A stretch of 64,000 nt of DNA from Sphingobium estronivorans (GTDB lineage: Bacteria > Pseudomonadota > Alphaproteobacteria > Sphingomonadales > Sphingomonadaceae): the NCBI RefSeq assembly GCF_008692605.1, contig NZ_LFCT01000001.1, forward strand, positions 62,001 through 126,000, read 5' to 3'. How positions within the stretch are numbered: the first letter of the stretch is position 1; every line of letters begins with the position of its first letter. The position numbers and the translations under genes are program-made. The notes under the pieces are model-generated. The model did no database searches and was not told the DNA's origin. It was given only the letters and a program-made list of their open reading frames with translations. Positions 28,560 to 37,548 of this stretch are shown piece by piece.

Positions 28560-29174
28560 TCAGTTCATTCCAATCTCATTTGACGATTGATTGACTGCTA
28601 CAGCCACTGCCTTGTCGAGCGCCGGGCGGTCGATAGCGCCTGGGATCACCAGCTTGCCGATGACGATGCCTGGCGTACCTTGCAGGCCATAAGAGCGCGC
28701 GAGGGCGTCGGTATCGCGCAACGTTGCCGAGATCGCGCCGCGGCGCGTGTCGAGATCACGATGCAGGCGGTCCGTATCAAGCCCGGCCCGCTTCGCGGCC
28801 TGCGACATGTCGTTCGCGCTCATCTCCATTGGTGTGGTCATCAGCGCATCATGAAAAGCTGCGTGCCTGCCCTGCATCGCGCTTGCGATCGCCCACCGCG
28901 CCGCTTGCTCGGACTGCGCGCCCAGCACTGGCCAGTCCCTGTAGACGATCCGGACGTCAGGATTGTCGTGGCGAAAGTCCTCCAGCACTGCATGGAAAGC
29001 GCGGCAATGCCCGCACCGGTAATCTGAAAAGACGCTGACGACGGTCGTGGAGTCGCGCGGGCCGGCGGCCGGGATATCCCCTCCGTTCGAGAAGATCGGC
29101 TGGACGTCGGCATTGCTGCACGCGCCGGTGAGCATCATCGCGCAGGCGGCGAGAGTCTGGGTGAAGGTTCGCAT
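28560..29174 (-). CDS. DsbA-family thiol-disulfide lipoprotein
   Basis: A 204-residue thioredoxin-fold protein. The N-terminus is a lipoprotein signal (MMLTGAC, Cys19), and the active site is Cys54-Gly-His-Cys57 in SDYRCGHCRAF, with the cis-Pro loop in QGTPGIVIG. CGHC resembles protein disulfide isomerase centres. An earlier in-frame ATG adds 10 residues before the signal; the start at 29174 gives a regular lipoprotein. It lies 57 bp downstream of the LysR start region on the same strand and may act on exported cytochromes. The 109 bp before the next gene contain nothing recognised. Confidence 0.85.
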   Translation of the reverse strand: MRTFTQTLAACAMMLTGACSNADVQPIFSNGGDIPAAGPRDSTTVVSVFSDYRCGHCRAFHAVLEDFRHDNPDVRIVYRDWPVLGAQSEQAARWAIASAMQGRHAAFHDALMTTPMEMSANDMSQAAKRAGLDTDRLHRDLDTRRGAISATLRDTDALARSYGLQGTPGIVIGKLVIPGAIDRPALDKAVAVAVNQSSNEIGMN

Positions 29175-29313
29175 GGAAGCGGACCTAGCCTCCGATCGCC
29201 ACATAGGTCCAAATGGGATCGGCGATCATTTCGATCTGCTTGTACAGCTTTCGGTGCGAGCTCGTCCCTGCGATCAAATTCAGCGCCCCCGGGCATACCG
29301 TCGCCTGCTGCCT

Positions 29314-29916
29314 TTAAGCGAAACCCCCTTCCTTATATATTGAGCCGAGCCGGGCGGCGGCTGCGGACAGCGCATCGCGGATCGCAGCGGGGACGGCCGG
29401 GCTGGTGCAGACATTGGCCGGGCTGGGATGCGGCATGGTGAAGAGGGCAACATTGGGTCGCGCGGCGGCGATGACCGGCGCAGCTTCGCGCGCAACACGG
29501 CCTGCCAGCACGACGGTCGTCAGGCGCGGCAGCACGGCAAGCAGGCCAGGCAGCGTTGCCAGCCCCTCTCGGATTTCAGCGCGACGCAGCGGACGGCCGC
29601 GCGCGCCAGGTGCGTGAACGATCCACGGCACGCAGTTCCACAACAGCATATCCGTCCGCGTGATGCCCGCACCGTCCAGAAATCGCGCGAGGTTCCGCTG
29701 AGTGCCGCCCGCATTATCCCGCGACACAAAGCGGACCGGCGCGTCACCCGGCCCCGGCGTTTCCAGCAGGATCAACAGCCGCGCGTCGATGCCCCCATCG
29801 CGCGGATCGAAATGCGGTACTGGTCGTCCCTGCGCAACCGTGTTGCGCCAGTTTTCGAGCGGAACCATGTGCGGAAACCGGAGCAACCCTTGTCGATCAT
29901 CGGCATCCGGATCCAT
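29314..29916 (-). CDS. Uracil-DNA glycosylase-superfamily protein
   Basis: A 200-residue protein of the UDG superfamily. It has an early ETPGPGDAP segment at the position of the catalytic water-activating loop, a central NCVPW motif and the C-terminal HPSPANV motif, equivalent to the DNA-intercalation loop HPSPL. No iron-sulfur Cys set is seen, so family 4 is unlikely. The start ATG at 29916 is preceded by AGGAG at good spacing; a longer open frame lacks such a site. Repair or another nucleic-acid role is possible. Confidence 0.7.
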   Translation of the reverse strand: MDPDADDRQGLLRFPHMVPLENWRNTVAQGRPVPHFDPRDGGIDARLLILLETPGPGDAPVRFVSRDNAGGTQRNLARFLDGAGITRTDMLLWNCVPWIVHAPGARGRPLRRAEIREGLATLPGLLAVLPRLTTVVLAGRVAREAAPVIAAARPNVALFTMPHPSPANVCTSPAVPAAIRDALSAAAARLGSIYKEGGFA

Positions 29917-30032
29917 CGATCTCCTTTCCGGATTGGAATCACAAGAACGATCGGTTGGACCGATCCGTTGCAGCGGGCCATCTTCCCTACACGACGCCGC
30001 GCATTCCGCGCTCCGCCGCAAATGGAGTTACG

Positions 30033-30521
30033 ATGATGGCGATCCCTGCCCCGCAAGTCGAGCATAACGTCCCGGCGGTGGACCTGATCCCGCACCCGAT
30101 GCTGACCCTTGTCCATGATGCCGACAATTATGACGCGATCGAGCGCACCGCGCCCGGTGTTGCCTCGCGCGGCGTGCATCCGGGTGCGCAAATTGCGCTG
30201 GTCAGCCTATATGCGGCGATGCTCGTCAGCTTCTGGGCCTTCTTCGCCCGTGACACCGAAGCCGCGCTTGTCATGGCAATGGTGACAGTGGTGATGATCG
30301 TGTATTTCGGCCTGATCGTCGGCGGGATCCTGGTCGCGGATGCGCCGGTGCCCGGCGAACCGCGGCGCAGCTTCACGGCCTTTCTGGACGGTCCGGTTGA
30401 GACGCTGAACGAGGTCATCACCGGCCGTCAGGCAGTCATACAGATGCTGTTCCTGCCGGCCTGTATGCTGATGTTGGCTACCATCATCGGGATAATCGCC
30501 CGCGTGTCTCAGGCGAGCTGA
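30033..30521 (+). CDS. Unrecognised three-helix membrane protein
   Basis: A 162-residue protein with about 45 polar N-terminal residues followed by three membrane helices (about 60-80, 85-108 and 135-160). I do not recognise a family. GGAG lies 6 bp before tandem ATGs at 30033/30036. It sits 113 bp upstream of the bd-oxidase genes on the same strand, so a link to that oxidase is possible but not shown. The open frame extends upstream to 29955 without a better start. Confidence 0.6.
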   Translation: MMAIPAPQVEHNVPAVDLIPHPMLTLVHDADNYDAIERTAPGVASRGVHPGAQIALVSLYAAMLVSFWAFFARDTEAALVMAMVTVVMIVYFGLIVGGILVADAPVPGEPRRSFTAFLDGPVETLNEVITGRQAVIQMLFLPACMLMLATIIGIIARVSQAS

Positions 30522-30565
30522 GGCAAACCCCACGGGTGGCAAAACGGACATCGGCAGGCGACCGA

Positions 30566-30595
30566 GGAACCCATCTCTTATAGAGAGGTAGTTCC
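30566..30595. promoter_or_regulatory. Nested inverted repeat before cioA
   Basis: GGAAC (30566-30570) pairs with GTTCC (30591-30595), and inside it TCTCT (30574-30578) pairs with AGAGA (30582-30586) around TAT. It lies 40 bp before the cioA start in the only sizeable gap upstream. It may be an operator or leader structure controlling the oxidase; no T-run follows, so it is not a clear terminator. Confidence 0.4.
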
Positions 30596-30634
30596 AGTCG
30601 GCGCCTGAACCGGTTGAGAGAGGAACTTTTTGTG

Positions 30635-32053
30635 ATGGAGCATCTCGATCCCGTGATCCTCGCCCGCGCGCAATTCGCGTTCACGGTTTCGTTCCATTTC
30701 ATTTTCCCGGCCTTCTCGATTGGGCTGGCAAGCTATCTGCTTGTGCTCGAAACGTTATGGCTTCGCACCGGGCGGCAACTCTATCTCGATCTTTTCCGCT
30801 ATTGGGTGAAGATCTTTGCCGTCGCCTTCGGCATGGGCGTCGTCTCTGGCATCGTCATGTCCTACCAGTTCGGGACCAACTGGTCGGTGTTCTCAGCCAA
30901 GGCTGGCCCGGTGATCGGCCCGATCATGGCCTATGAGGTGCTGACCGCCTTCTTCCTCGAGGCTGGTTTTCTCGGTGTCATGCTGTTTGGGAGGCGCAAG
31001 GTCGGACCCGGTCTGCACCTGTTTGCAACCGCGATGGTCGCACTCGGCACGCTCATTTCTGCCACGTGGATCGTCAGCGCCAACAGCTGGATGCACACGC
31101 CAGCCGGGTTCGCGATCAACGCGAAAGGACAGTTTGTGCCGGCCGGCTCCTGGTGGCCGATCATCTTCAATCCCAGCTTCCCGTACCGGGTCGTGCATAC
31201 AGTGATCGGCGCCTACCTCACGACGTCACTGGTGGTCGGTGCGGTTGGTGCCTGGCATCTGCTACGCGACACCGGTAACCAGCACGCGCGCAAGATGTTT
31301 TCGATGGCGATGTGGATGGCGGCATTGGTGGCGCCGTTGCAGATCTTCGCCGGCGACACGCAGGGGCTCAATACGCTCGAGCATCAGCCTGCAAAGATCG
31401 CGGCGATGGAGGGGCATTTCGACAGCCACCCGCATGGAGCGCCACTGATCCTCTTCGGTATCCCCGACACAGCGAAGCGACGCATGGACTATGTTGTCGA
31501 GGTGCCAAAACTCTCTTCGCTGATCCTCAAACATGATCTTAATGCGCCGCTGACGGGCCTCGATGCCTATCCGGCTGACCGCGTGCCGCCGGTCTCGATC
31601 CTGTTCTGGTCGTTTCGCATCATGGTCGGCCTGGGGTTTGCAATGCTGGGACTGGGATTTTGGAGCCTGTGGGCGCGCTGGCGCGGACGTCTCTTTGAGG
31701 ATCGCTGGCTACAGCGCGCGGCGATCCTGATGGGGCCGTCGGGTTTTGTCGCGGTGCTTGCCGGCTGGGTCACCACCGAGGTCGGCCGACAGCCCTGGAC
31801 GGTTTACGGCCATCTGCTCACCGCCCAGTCGCATTCCCCACTGGCCGCGCCGGCCGTCGCAGCGTCGCTCACCGCCTTCGTGCTGGTCTATTTCGCTGCA
31901 TTTGGTGCCGGCACCTGGTATATCCTTCGCCTGATGGCGCATGCGCCCCATGCTGGCGAGCCCGAGCCTGCCGCCATGCCGTTGCGCGCTGCGGGGATTA
32001 CCCCGGCACCCGCAGTCGATGCCGATGGACCGAAAACGGAGCCAGACGCATGA
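30635..32053 (+). CDS. cioA: Cytochrome bd-type quinol oxidase subunit I (CIO type)
   Basis: A 472-residue CydA-family subunit that oxidises quinol and reduces oxygen in the inner membrane. His21 in AFTVSFHFIFPAF, the GRQPW motif in TTEVGRQPWTVYG and the family Met/His positions are present. The quinol loop is short, the pattern of the cyanide-insensitive (CioA) group rather than E. coli CydA. The ATG at 30635 begins the standard MEHLDPVILARAQF; a TTG 21 bp earlier is rejected. AGAGAGG lies upstream. The stop overlaps cioB by 4 bp. Confidence 0.93.
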   Translation: MEHLDPVILARAQFAFTVSFHFIFPAFSIGLASYLLVLETLWLRTGRQLYLDLFRYWVKIFAVAFGMGVVSGIVMSYQFGTNWSVFSAKAGPVIGPIMAYEVLTAFFLEAGFLGVMLFGRRKVGPGLHLFATAMVALGTLISATWIVSANSWMHTPAGFAINAKGQFVPAGSWWPIIFNPSFPYRVVHTVIGAYLTTSLVVGAVGAWHLLRDTGNQHARKMFSMAMWMAALVAPLQIFAGDTQGLNTLEHQPAKIAAMEGHFDSHPHGAPLILFGIPDTAKRRMDYVVEVPKLSSLILKHDLNAPLTGLDAYPADRVPPVSILFWSFRIMVGLGFAMLGLGFWSLWARWRGRLFEDRWLQRAAILMGPSGFVAVLAGWVTTEVGRQPWTVYGHLLTAQSHSPLAAPAVAASLTAFVLVYFAAFGAGTWYILRLMAHAPHAGEPEPAAMPLRAAGITPAPAVDADGPKTEPDA

Positions 32054-33057
32054 GCTACGATCTCGATCTGTCGACCGCCTGGGCTTTCATCATCGCGTTC
32101 GCCGTCTTTGCCTATGTGGTGATGGATGGTTTCGACCTCGGCATCGGCATCCTGTTTCCAACCCTCAAGGTTGGCGACGAGCGCGATGCCGCGATGAACA
32201 GCATCGCGCCGGTTTGGGACGGCAACGAAACCTGGCTGGTGCTCGGCGGCGGCGGCCTCATGGCGGCATTTCCCAATGCCTATGCGATCATCCTGCCGGC
32301 TACCTATCCGTTGATGATTGCGATGTTGCTGGGGCTCGTGTTCCGCGGCGTGGCGTTCGAGTTCCGCTGGCGGCATGCGCCACACCGCGCGCTGTGGGAT
32401 GCCGCCTTCACCATAGGCTCAGTCGTGGCCACGCTGGCGCAGGGCATTGCCCTCGGCGCGATCCTGCAGGGTATCAGCGTGCGTGACGACGCCTATGCCG
32501 GCGGATGGCTCGACTGGCTCTCGCCGTTCACGCTGCTGACGGGCGCGTCGCTGCTCGTCGGCTATGCATTGCTCGGCGCGTGCTGGCTCGTCTGGAAGAC
32601 CGAAGGCTCAGGTCAGACTCACGCCCGCCGCATGGCGTTCAGACTGGCGATCGCGATGCTGCTCGCGCTTGCCGCAGTCAGCGCCGCTACACCTTTCCTC
32701 AGCTACGATTACTGGCGGCGATGGTTCGCCGTGCCGGGCGTATTCGTGACCGCGCAGGTTCCGGTGCTGGTGCTCGTCACCGCTGTCCTGTTCTTTCGCT
32801 CGCTGGGCAAAGGCGGCGAGCGGGCACCGTTCCTTCTGGCGCTGGCGTTATTTCTGTTGGGCTTTGTGGGGCTCGGGATCTCCATCTATCCCTATATCGT
32901 GCCGCGCAGCCTGACGATCTGGGATGCGGCGGCACCTGCATCGAGCCAGCTGTTCATGCTGGTTGGTGCGGTCGTGATCATACCGGTAATTCTCGCTTAT
33001 ACCGGCTGGGCCTATTGGGTGTTTCGCGGCAAGGTCGCTGCGGACGGCTATCATTGA
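32050..33057 (+). CDS. cioB: Cytochrome bd-type quinol oxidase subunit II
   Basis: A 335-residue CydB-family membrane subunit partnering CioA. The N-terminal WAFIIAFAVFAYVVMDGFDLGIG, read in parts from about residue 11, and WDGNETWLVLGGGGL are family signatures; about eight to nine helices follow. The ATG overlaps the cioA stop (ATGA), and its own TGA overlaps a TTG start of a small third gene. Confidence 0.93.
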   Translation: MSYDLDLSTAWAFIIAFAVFAYVVMDGFDLGIGILFPTLKVGDERDAAMNSIAPVWDGNETWLVLGGGGLMAAFPNAYAIILPATYPLMIAMLLGLVFRGVAFEFRWRHAPHRALWDAAFTIGSVVATLAQGIALGAILQGISVRDDAYAGGWLDWLSPFTLLTGASLLVGYALLGACWLVWKTEGSGQTHARRMAFRLAIAMLLALAAVSAATPFLSYDYWRRWFAVPGVFVTAQVPVLVLVTAVLFFRSLGKGGERAPFLLALALFLLGFVGLGISIYPYIVPRSLTIWDAAAPASSQLFMLVGAVVIIPVILAYTGWAYWVFRGKVAADGYH

Positions 33058-33176
33058 AGCAGCCACCGTTCTGGCAGCGTCTCACATGGATGGCCGCGAT
33101 CTGGCTTGCGAGTGTGACCGCGTTGGGTTTGATTGCCGCCATGCTCCGCTGGTGGCTGACCGGACAAGTCGGCTAA
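33054..33176 (+). CDS. DUF2474-like small bd-oxidase subunit
   Basis: A 40-residue single-helix protein (KQPPFWQRLTWMAAIWLAS, then a second hydrophobic run and MLRWWLTGQ). Its N-terminal FWxRLxWMxxIWxxSV pattern matches DUF2474 proteins encoded after CioAB, functional counterparts of CydX. It starts at TTG, overlapping the cioB TGA as TTGA, so it depends on translational coupling. The 60 bp after it to the opposing gene are empty. Confidence 0.8.
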   Translation: MKQPPFWQRLTWMAAIWLASVTALGLIAAMLRWWLTGQVG

Positions 33177-33236
33177 TTGCCGCGCATCGCTCGCACGCGG
33201 TAGACCAGCCGATCATCGGCGTCGCCGGCAAGCCTA

Positions 33237-35318
33237 TCAGCGAACCCGCATGGCGTTGAGCGTCACGAAGCACGAACTCGACAGCATGGCGACGGCGGCA
33301 AACAGCGGTGTCAATAGGCCCAGCGTCGCGAGCGGCAGCGCGATCAGATTGTAGCCGAGAGCAAGCATGAAATTCTGTCGGATCACCGCGCGCGTCCGAA
33401 GCGCGAGGTGCCAGGCCGGCAAGAAAGTCTCGATCCCGCCGTGCTCGAACAACAGGCCGGCGGTCGCCGCTGCGGCGGCATGGGCTCGGGACACAGTAAT
33501 TCCGCAGTCCGCGGCAGCGATCGCCGGGGCGTCGTTGACGCCATCGCCTACGACGACAACCGGGCGCAATGTCGTTCCCACCAGGCGTGCCTTGTCGGCG
33601 GGCGAGCAGCCCGCATGCACCGCCTCCTCGGGAATGCCGACGGTCTCCGCGACCGCACCAGCGGCGTCCGCGCTATCGCCGGTGGCAAGAAAGACGGTCA
33701 CACCCGCGTTCCGCAATGCGGCGATCATGGTTGCGGCCGCCGGTTCGACCGTATCGGCCAGACCGATCGAACCGACCGGCAAATCGTCCAGAGTGACGTC
33801 GAGCCATGTCCGACCGTCCGTCCTGGCCGTGGCGGCCGAGGTGACCCGGATACGTCTGCCCGAAGCGTCCGATCCTTCCGCCCCGCGTTCCATTCGCTTG
33901 CCGCCGGCACCCGATCCGTCGCCGCCCAGCGCCCGTGCGATCGGATGATCGATGCCATGCTCGGCGTTCGCAGCGCAGGCGAGCAGGTCATCCGCGTTGA
34001 ACGGTGCGGTTGGCTCCACCGCGTCAATTCGCAATACACCCTGCGTCAGCGTGCCGGTCTTGTCGAAGACGACGGTACGCAGCGTCGCCAGCGCCTCAAG
34101 CGCGGCCGGGTCGGCGATCCGAATCCCTTGGTGACCACCCACCACCGCAGCCCGGATATGTGCGAGCGGTGCGGCGATGGCCAACGCGCAGGGGCAAATG
34201 ATGATCAATGCGGCAAGTGCGCGCGTTGCGGCCTCGGCGAGCGAGCCTGCATGTGCAAGGCAAAGGACTGCGGCGGTTGTCGCTGCAAGGGGGGCAGCGA
34301 CCAAAAGCCGCCCGACCCAGCGATCGAGCTCGCGGGCCGGCTCGCCACGCGAAGCGATCTCGATCGCGATCCGACCGCCCATTCGGTCGATGTCCCGGTC
34401 GCCATGGACGCGATCTACCTGGATCGTCAGCCGTCGCTGGAGATTGGTGACGCCTGCCTGAATGCGATCACCCGGCCCGACGGGAACGGCGATCGACTCG
34501 CCAGTCATCACCGCGCGGTCGATCATGCTTTCGCCAGTGACGATGACGCCGTCAGCAAGCGCCGTCGCACCCGCGTCGATCATGATCGTAGCATTGAGTT
34601 GCAGCGAGCATATCGAGACAATCGTCCCTTCAGCGGTCGTCACAAGCTCAGCGGCCGCAACTTTCTCAAGCGCCGACAAGGCCAGGATTGCGCCGCGTCG
34701 CACGCGCGTCTCGATCAATCGCCCGACCAGCAACAAGGTCACCAGCATCGTTGCCGTATCGAAATAGACATGCGCCTCGCCACGAAGCAGCGCTTCAAGC
34801 GACAATAGTACCGCGCCGGTCGCGCCGATCGCGATGAGGAGGTCCAGGCCTGGCGCGCCGAGCCGGACCGATCGCCACGCCATGCGGAAGACTGCGGCAC
34901 CGGAATAGAGCAGCACCGGCACCGCAAACAGGCCGGATGTGAGCGCGATCCACCAGGCAATCGCGGAAGGAATATCCGGTTGGGCATAGAGGATGAGGGC
35001 CGCACCCATCGACCACATCCCAAACACGACTGCTACCGCGAGGCGGATCGTGAGTCTGCGGACCTCGCGGTCGAACCGCGCGGCGATTTCCTCGAGCCCA
35101 TGCCGTTCCACCAATCTGTAGCCGGCATCGGCGACCTTGCGACTGATATCCGCTACCTCGCACCGAGCGCTGTCCCAGCGGATGAGCGCCGACGAGGTCA
35201 CGAAATGGACGCCGGCGTCCATGATACCGTCGAGACCGGATAGCCGACGCTCAAGCCCGTGCGCGCAGCCCGCGCAGAACAGCCCGTCGATGGCGAAGAG
35301 CTGCCGACGCTCCATCAT
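33237..35318 (-). CDS. ccoI: Copper-type P1B ATPase (CcoI/FixI-like)
   Basis: A 693-residue heavy-metal P-type ATPase. The N-terminal metal domain has CAGC (about residues 15-18), the membrane metal site is CPC in IIICPCALAIA, the phosphorylation site is DKTGT, and GDGVNDAPA closes the ATP hinge. Position as last gene of a cbb3-oxidase operon supports the CcoI/FixI role of exporting copper for oxidase assembly rather than bulk detoxification. It follows the diheme cytochrome by 2 bp. No separate ccoS follows; see the ccoN entry. Confidence 0.88.
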   Translation of the reverse strand: MMERRQLFAIDGLFCAGCAHGLERRLSGLDGIMDAGVHFVTSSALIRWDSARCEVADISRKVADAGYRLVERHGLEEIAARFDREVRRLTIRLAVAVVFGMWSMGAALILYAQPDIPSAIAWWIALTSGLFAVPVLLYSGAAVFRMAWRSVRLGAPGLDLLIAIGATGAVLLSLEALLRGEAHVYFDTATMLVTLLLVGRLIETRVRRGAILALSALEKVAAAELVTTAEGTIVSICSLQLNATIMIDAGATALADGVIVTGESMIDRAVMTGESIAVPVGPGDRIQAGVTNLQRRLTIQVDRVHGDRDIDRMGGRIAIEIASRGEPARELDRWVGRLLVAAPLAATTAAVLCLAHAGSLAEAATRALAALIIICPCALAIAAPLAHIRAAVVGGHQGIRIADPAALEALATLRTVVFDKTGTLTQGVLRIDAVEPTAPFNADDLLACAANAEHGIDHPIARALGGDGSGAGGKRMERGAEGSDASGRRIRVTSAATARTDGRTWLDVTLDDLPVGSIGLADTVEPAAATMIAALRNAGVTVFLATGDSADAAGAVAETVGIPEEAVHAGCSPADKARLVGTTLRPVVVVGDGVNDAPAIAAADCGITVSRAHAAAAATAGLLFEHGGIETFLPAWHLALRTRAVIRQNFMLALGYNLIALPLATLGLLTPLFAAVAMLSSSCFVTLNAMRVR

Positions 35319-35320
35319 GT

Positions 35321-36346
35321 TCAGCGGCGAGACGCCTGGACAGGCACTTCGGTCCCGCTGCCGAGCAGGTGGCCGTCTACCGTCTTGCCGTAGAAGGTCT
35401 TCTCACCGCTATGGAAGGCGACGACATTCTCGGCGACGGTGCCTTTCTGTCGCGGGTCCTTCGGACGCTCCTGGCTGTCGATCCAGGCAGCCGCGTCCCA
35501 GGCCTGCTGGTCGGTCAGTGTGTTGCCGGCGCCGAGCGGCATGTTCGCCTTGATGAAGCCTGCCGCATTGTTGAGCTGCGCCATGCCGGCACCCCAATTG
35601 TAGCTGCGTGGCCCCCAGAGCGGCGGAAAGACCTGCCGCCCGTTGATGTCTGTTCGGCCTTGGCCATCATCGCCGTGGCAAGACGCGCAGTGCTGCGCAT
35701 ACACAGCGCGTCCGCGATCGCGATCATATCCCGATTGCGGCAGCTTGAGCTTGAGGAAACCGGCACCCTTCAGCTTGGCGCCGGTCGGAGCGTTGCTCGC
35801 CAGCCAGTGGAAATAGGCCTCGAGATCGGCGTAGATCGGGTCGCCCTTTGGCGGAGGTCCTCCGCTTGGGCTTCCCTGCGCGTTCATCGAATAGCTGAAG
35901 CAACCATTGAGCCGGTCCTCCATGGTATTCATCTTTTTGTTCTTCGCGCGATATTGCGGATAGCTGACCCAGGCCGCCCACATCGGGGCGGAGTCGGCTT
36001 TCCGCCCGGCGTCGAGATGGCAGCTGCGGCACGCCAACTGGTTTCCGACAAACGGTTTCGCCTCGGTGCCGGTATTCTCGAAGATCGCCATCCCGTGCCG
36101 GATCGACGTGCCTGCCGGTCCATCGGGAATCTTGCTCATCGGCGGCGGCGTGAAGGAAAGCGGCCCACTGGCTTCCGGCGGCGCGCTTTCCTGTCCTCGG
36201 AAGTGAAATTCATCACGGACCAGCACCGCGAATACGAACAACAGGACCCCGCCCGTCAGCGCATAGATGCTGGTTCGGGCGACGCGGCCATGAATCTGAT
36301 CGCGTGCACCTTCATCGGTCGCGGGCTGTTGCTTCCTGTCGTTCAT
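35321..36346 (-). CDS. TsdA-like diheme cytochrome c
   Basis: A 341-residue membrane-anchored protein (helix about residues 26-44) with two heme motifs, CRSCH near residue 105 and CASCH near residue 217. The segments ACRSCHLDAG, YPQYRAKNKKMNTMEDRLNGC (split over about residues 130-150) and FSYSMN resemble thiosulfate dehydrogenase TsdA, which joins two thiosulfates to tetrathionate. It could instead be only an electron carrier. It sits inside the cbb3 operon, overlapping the triheme gene by 4 bp, a direct route from thiosulfate to oxygen. The enzyme role is inference. Confidence 0.65.
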   Translation of the reverse strand: MNDRKQQPATDEGARDQIHGRVARTSIYALTGGVLLFVFAVLVRDEFHFRGQESAPPEASGPLSFTPPPMSKIPDGPAGTSIRHGMAIFENTGTEAKPFVGNQLACRSCHLDAGRKADSAPMWAAWVSYPQYRAKNKKMNTMEDRLNGCFSYSMNAQGSPSGGPPPKGDPIYADLEAYFHWLASNAPTGAKLKGAGFLKLKLPQSGYDRDRGRAVYAQHCASCHGDDGQGRTDINGRQVFPPLWGPRSYNWGAGMAQLNNAAGFIKANMPLGAGNTLTDQQAWDAAAWIDSQERPKDPRQKGTVAENVVAFHSGEKTFYGKTVDGHLLGSGTEVPVQASRR

Positions 36347-37548
36347 CGGGCATCCTTGGAGGAAGTTGCAGGCGATGGCGGAAGTGTCGCCAGATAGTCG
36401 GCCACCGCCCGCCGATCAGCGTCACTGAGCCGTCCGGCGATCGCTGGCATTATGGAGCCCGGCTGCCTGCTGGTCAGGCGCGCAAGAGCCGCCAGGCGCC
36501 CGGCGGTATAGCTTGGCCGCTGTGCTGCAATTGATGGGATATTTGGCGAGACGCCGAAACCCGATGGGCCGTGGCAAGAGAAGCAGGACGGCAGGTTTCG
36601 GCGATCATCGCCTTGAAGCGCCAGTTCCGCCCCGCGGGCAACGTCACCTTCCAACGCAGGATGAGAGGAGGATGGCGTTGCGAGAGAAGCAAAGAGGCGA
36701 CCGAGCGCGACACGGTCCGCTGCGGTGAGTTGCTGCGCGACGGGTCGCATGATGTCATTCGGCCGCGAGCCGTCGGTGAAGGCCAGTAGCTGTCTCGCGA
36801 TATAGTCTGGCGACAACCCGGCAAGTCGAGGGACGCCATCGCGGCCTTCGCCGTGTGAGCCGTGGCATGAGGCACAAGACCAGCCGCCCGCCTTGCCGAT
36901 TGACGCGATCGATTGCGCCGTAAGGTCGTCCGGTGAACGCGGTGCTGGGAGGTAGGCCGGCTGCACGCCGATTGTACGATCCAACGTCGTCGCGATTTCG
37001 TCTCCGCCGTGCCACGGTGATGTTCGTTGCGCGGTGCGAGCGCGCTCAGTGGCGACAAAGCCGGGAGATATGCTTCCGCCCGGTCCCCATGTTCCTCGAA
37101 CCGATGTCGCCAGTCGCGCGAGTTGATCATCGTCGAGAACGCTGCCGAATGCGGGCATATGGCCGTCGAAATCGCTTCCGTTTACAGAAATCGGTCCCTC
37201 AATGCCGTGGAGGAGGATCTGGACGATGACGCCGGGGCTGGCACCGACGAATGGTGATCCTGCCAGCGGTGGGATCGCACCGTCCACACCTGTGCCATCG
37301 GCCTGATGACACGTGGCGCAGCGTTCGGCGAACAGCGCCGAGCCGGTCGCTGTCTGGCGCCGTTCCAATGTCGTCGCTTCGGCGATGCGCTGCTTGGCCC
37401 CTGTGCGATCGGCAGAACTGTCTCGCAACAGCGTAAGCGCGCCCCATAAAGCGAGTGCGATCGCGACCCAGTAAACGGGCAAGGGCACGCGCCGCTTGGG
37501 TTCGTAAGGCTCGAAGGCCTCGTCGACCGATTCGCGATCGGTCGTCAT
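36343..37548 (-). CDS. Triheme cytochrome c in place of CcoP
   Basis: A 401-residue membrane-anchored cytochrome. One helix lies at about residues 24-41 after a short cytoplasmic tail, like CcoP, but there are three heme motifs: CATCH 77-81, CASCH 225-229 and CFSCH 322-326, where CcoP has two. Each is followed by a cytochrome-c-like domain with a distal Met region. The gene order ccoN-ccoO-this gene and its 4-bp overlaps say it is the third subunit of the oxidase. Confidence 0.78.
   Translation of the reverse strand: MTTDRESVDEAFEPYEPKRRVPLPVYWVAIALALWGALTLLRDSSADRTGAKQRIAEATTLERRQTATGSALFAERCATCHQADGTGVDGAIPPLAGSPFVGASPGVIVQILLHGIEGPISVNGSDFDGHMPAFGSVLDDDQLARLATSVRGTWGPGGSISPGFVATERARTAQRTSPWHGGDEIATTLDRTIGVQPAYLPAPRSPDDLTAQSIASIGKAGGWSCASCHGSHGEGRDGVPRLAGLSPDYIARQLLAFTDGSRPNDIMRPVAQQLTAADRVALGRLFASLATPSSSHPALEGDVARGAELALQGDDRRNLPSCFSCHGPSGFGVSPNIPSIAAQRPSYTAGRLAALARLTSRQPGSIMPAIAGRLSDADRRAVADYLATLPPSPATSSKDAR

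Noticed and set aside
33177-33236. A possible ccoS remnant after ccoI (minus-strand frame ending LVYRVRAMRGN)
   Set aside because: Only about 20 residues without a start or helix; the CcoS-like part of ccoN explains the missing gene better.
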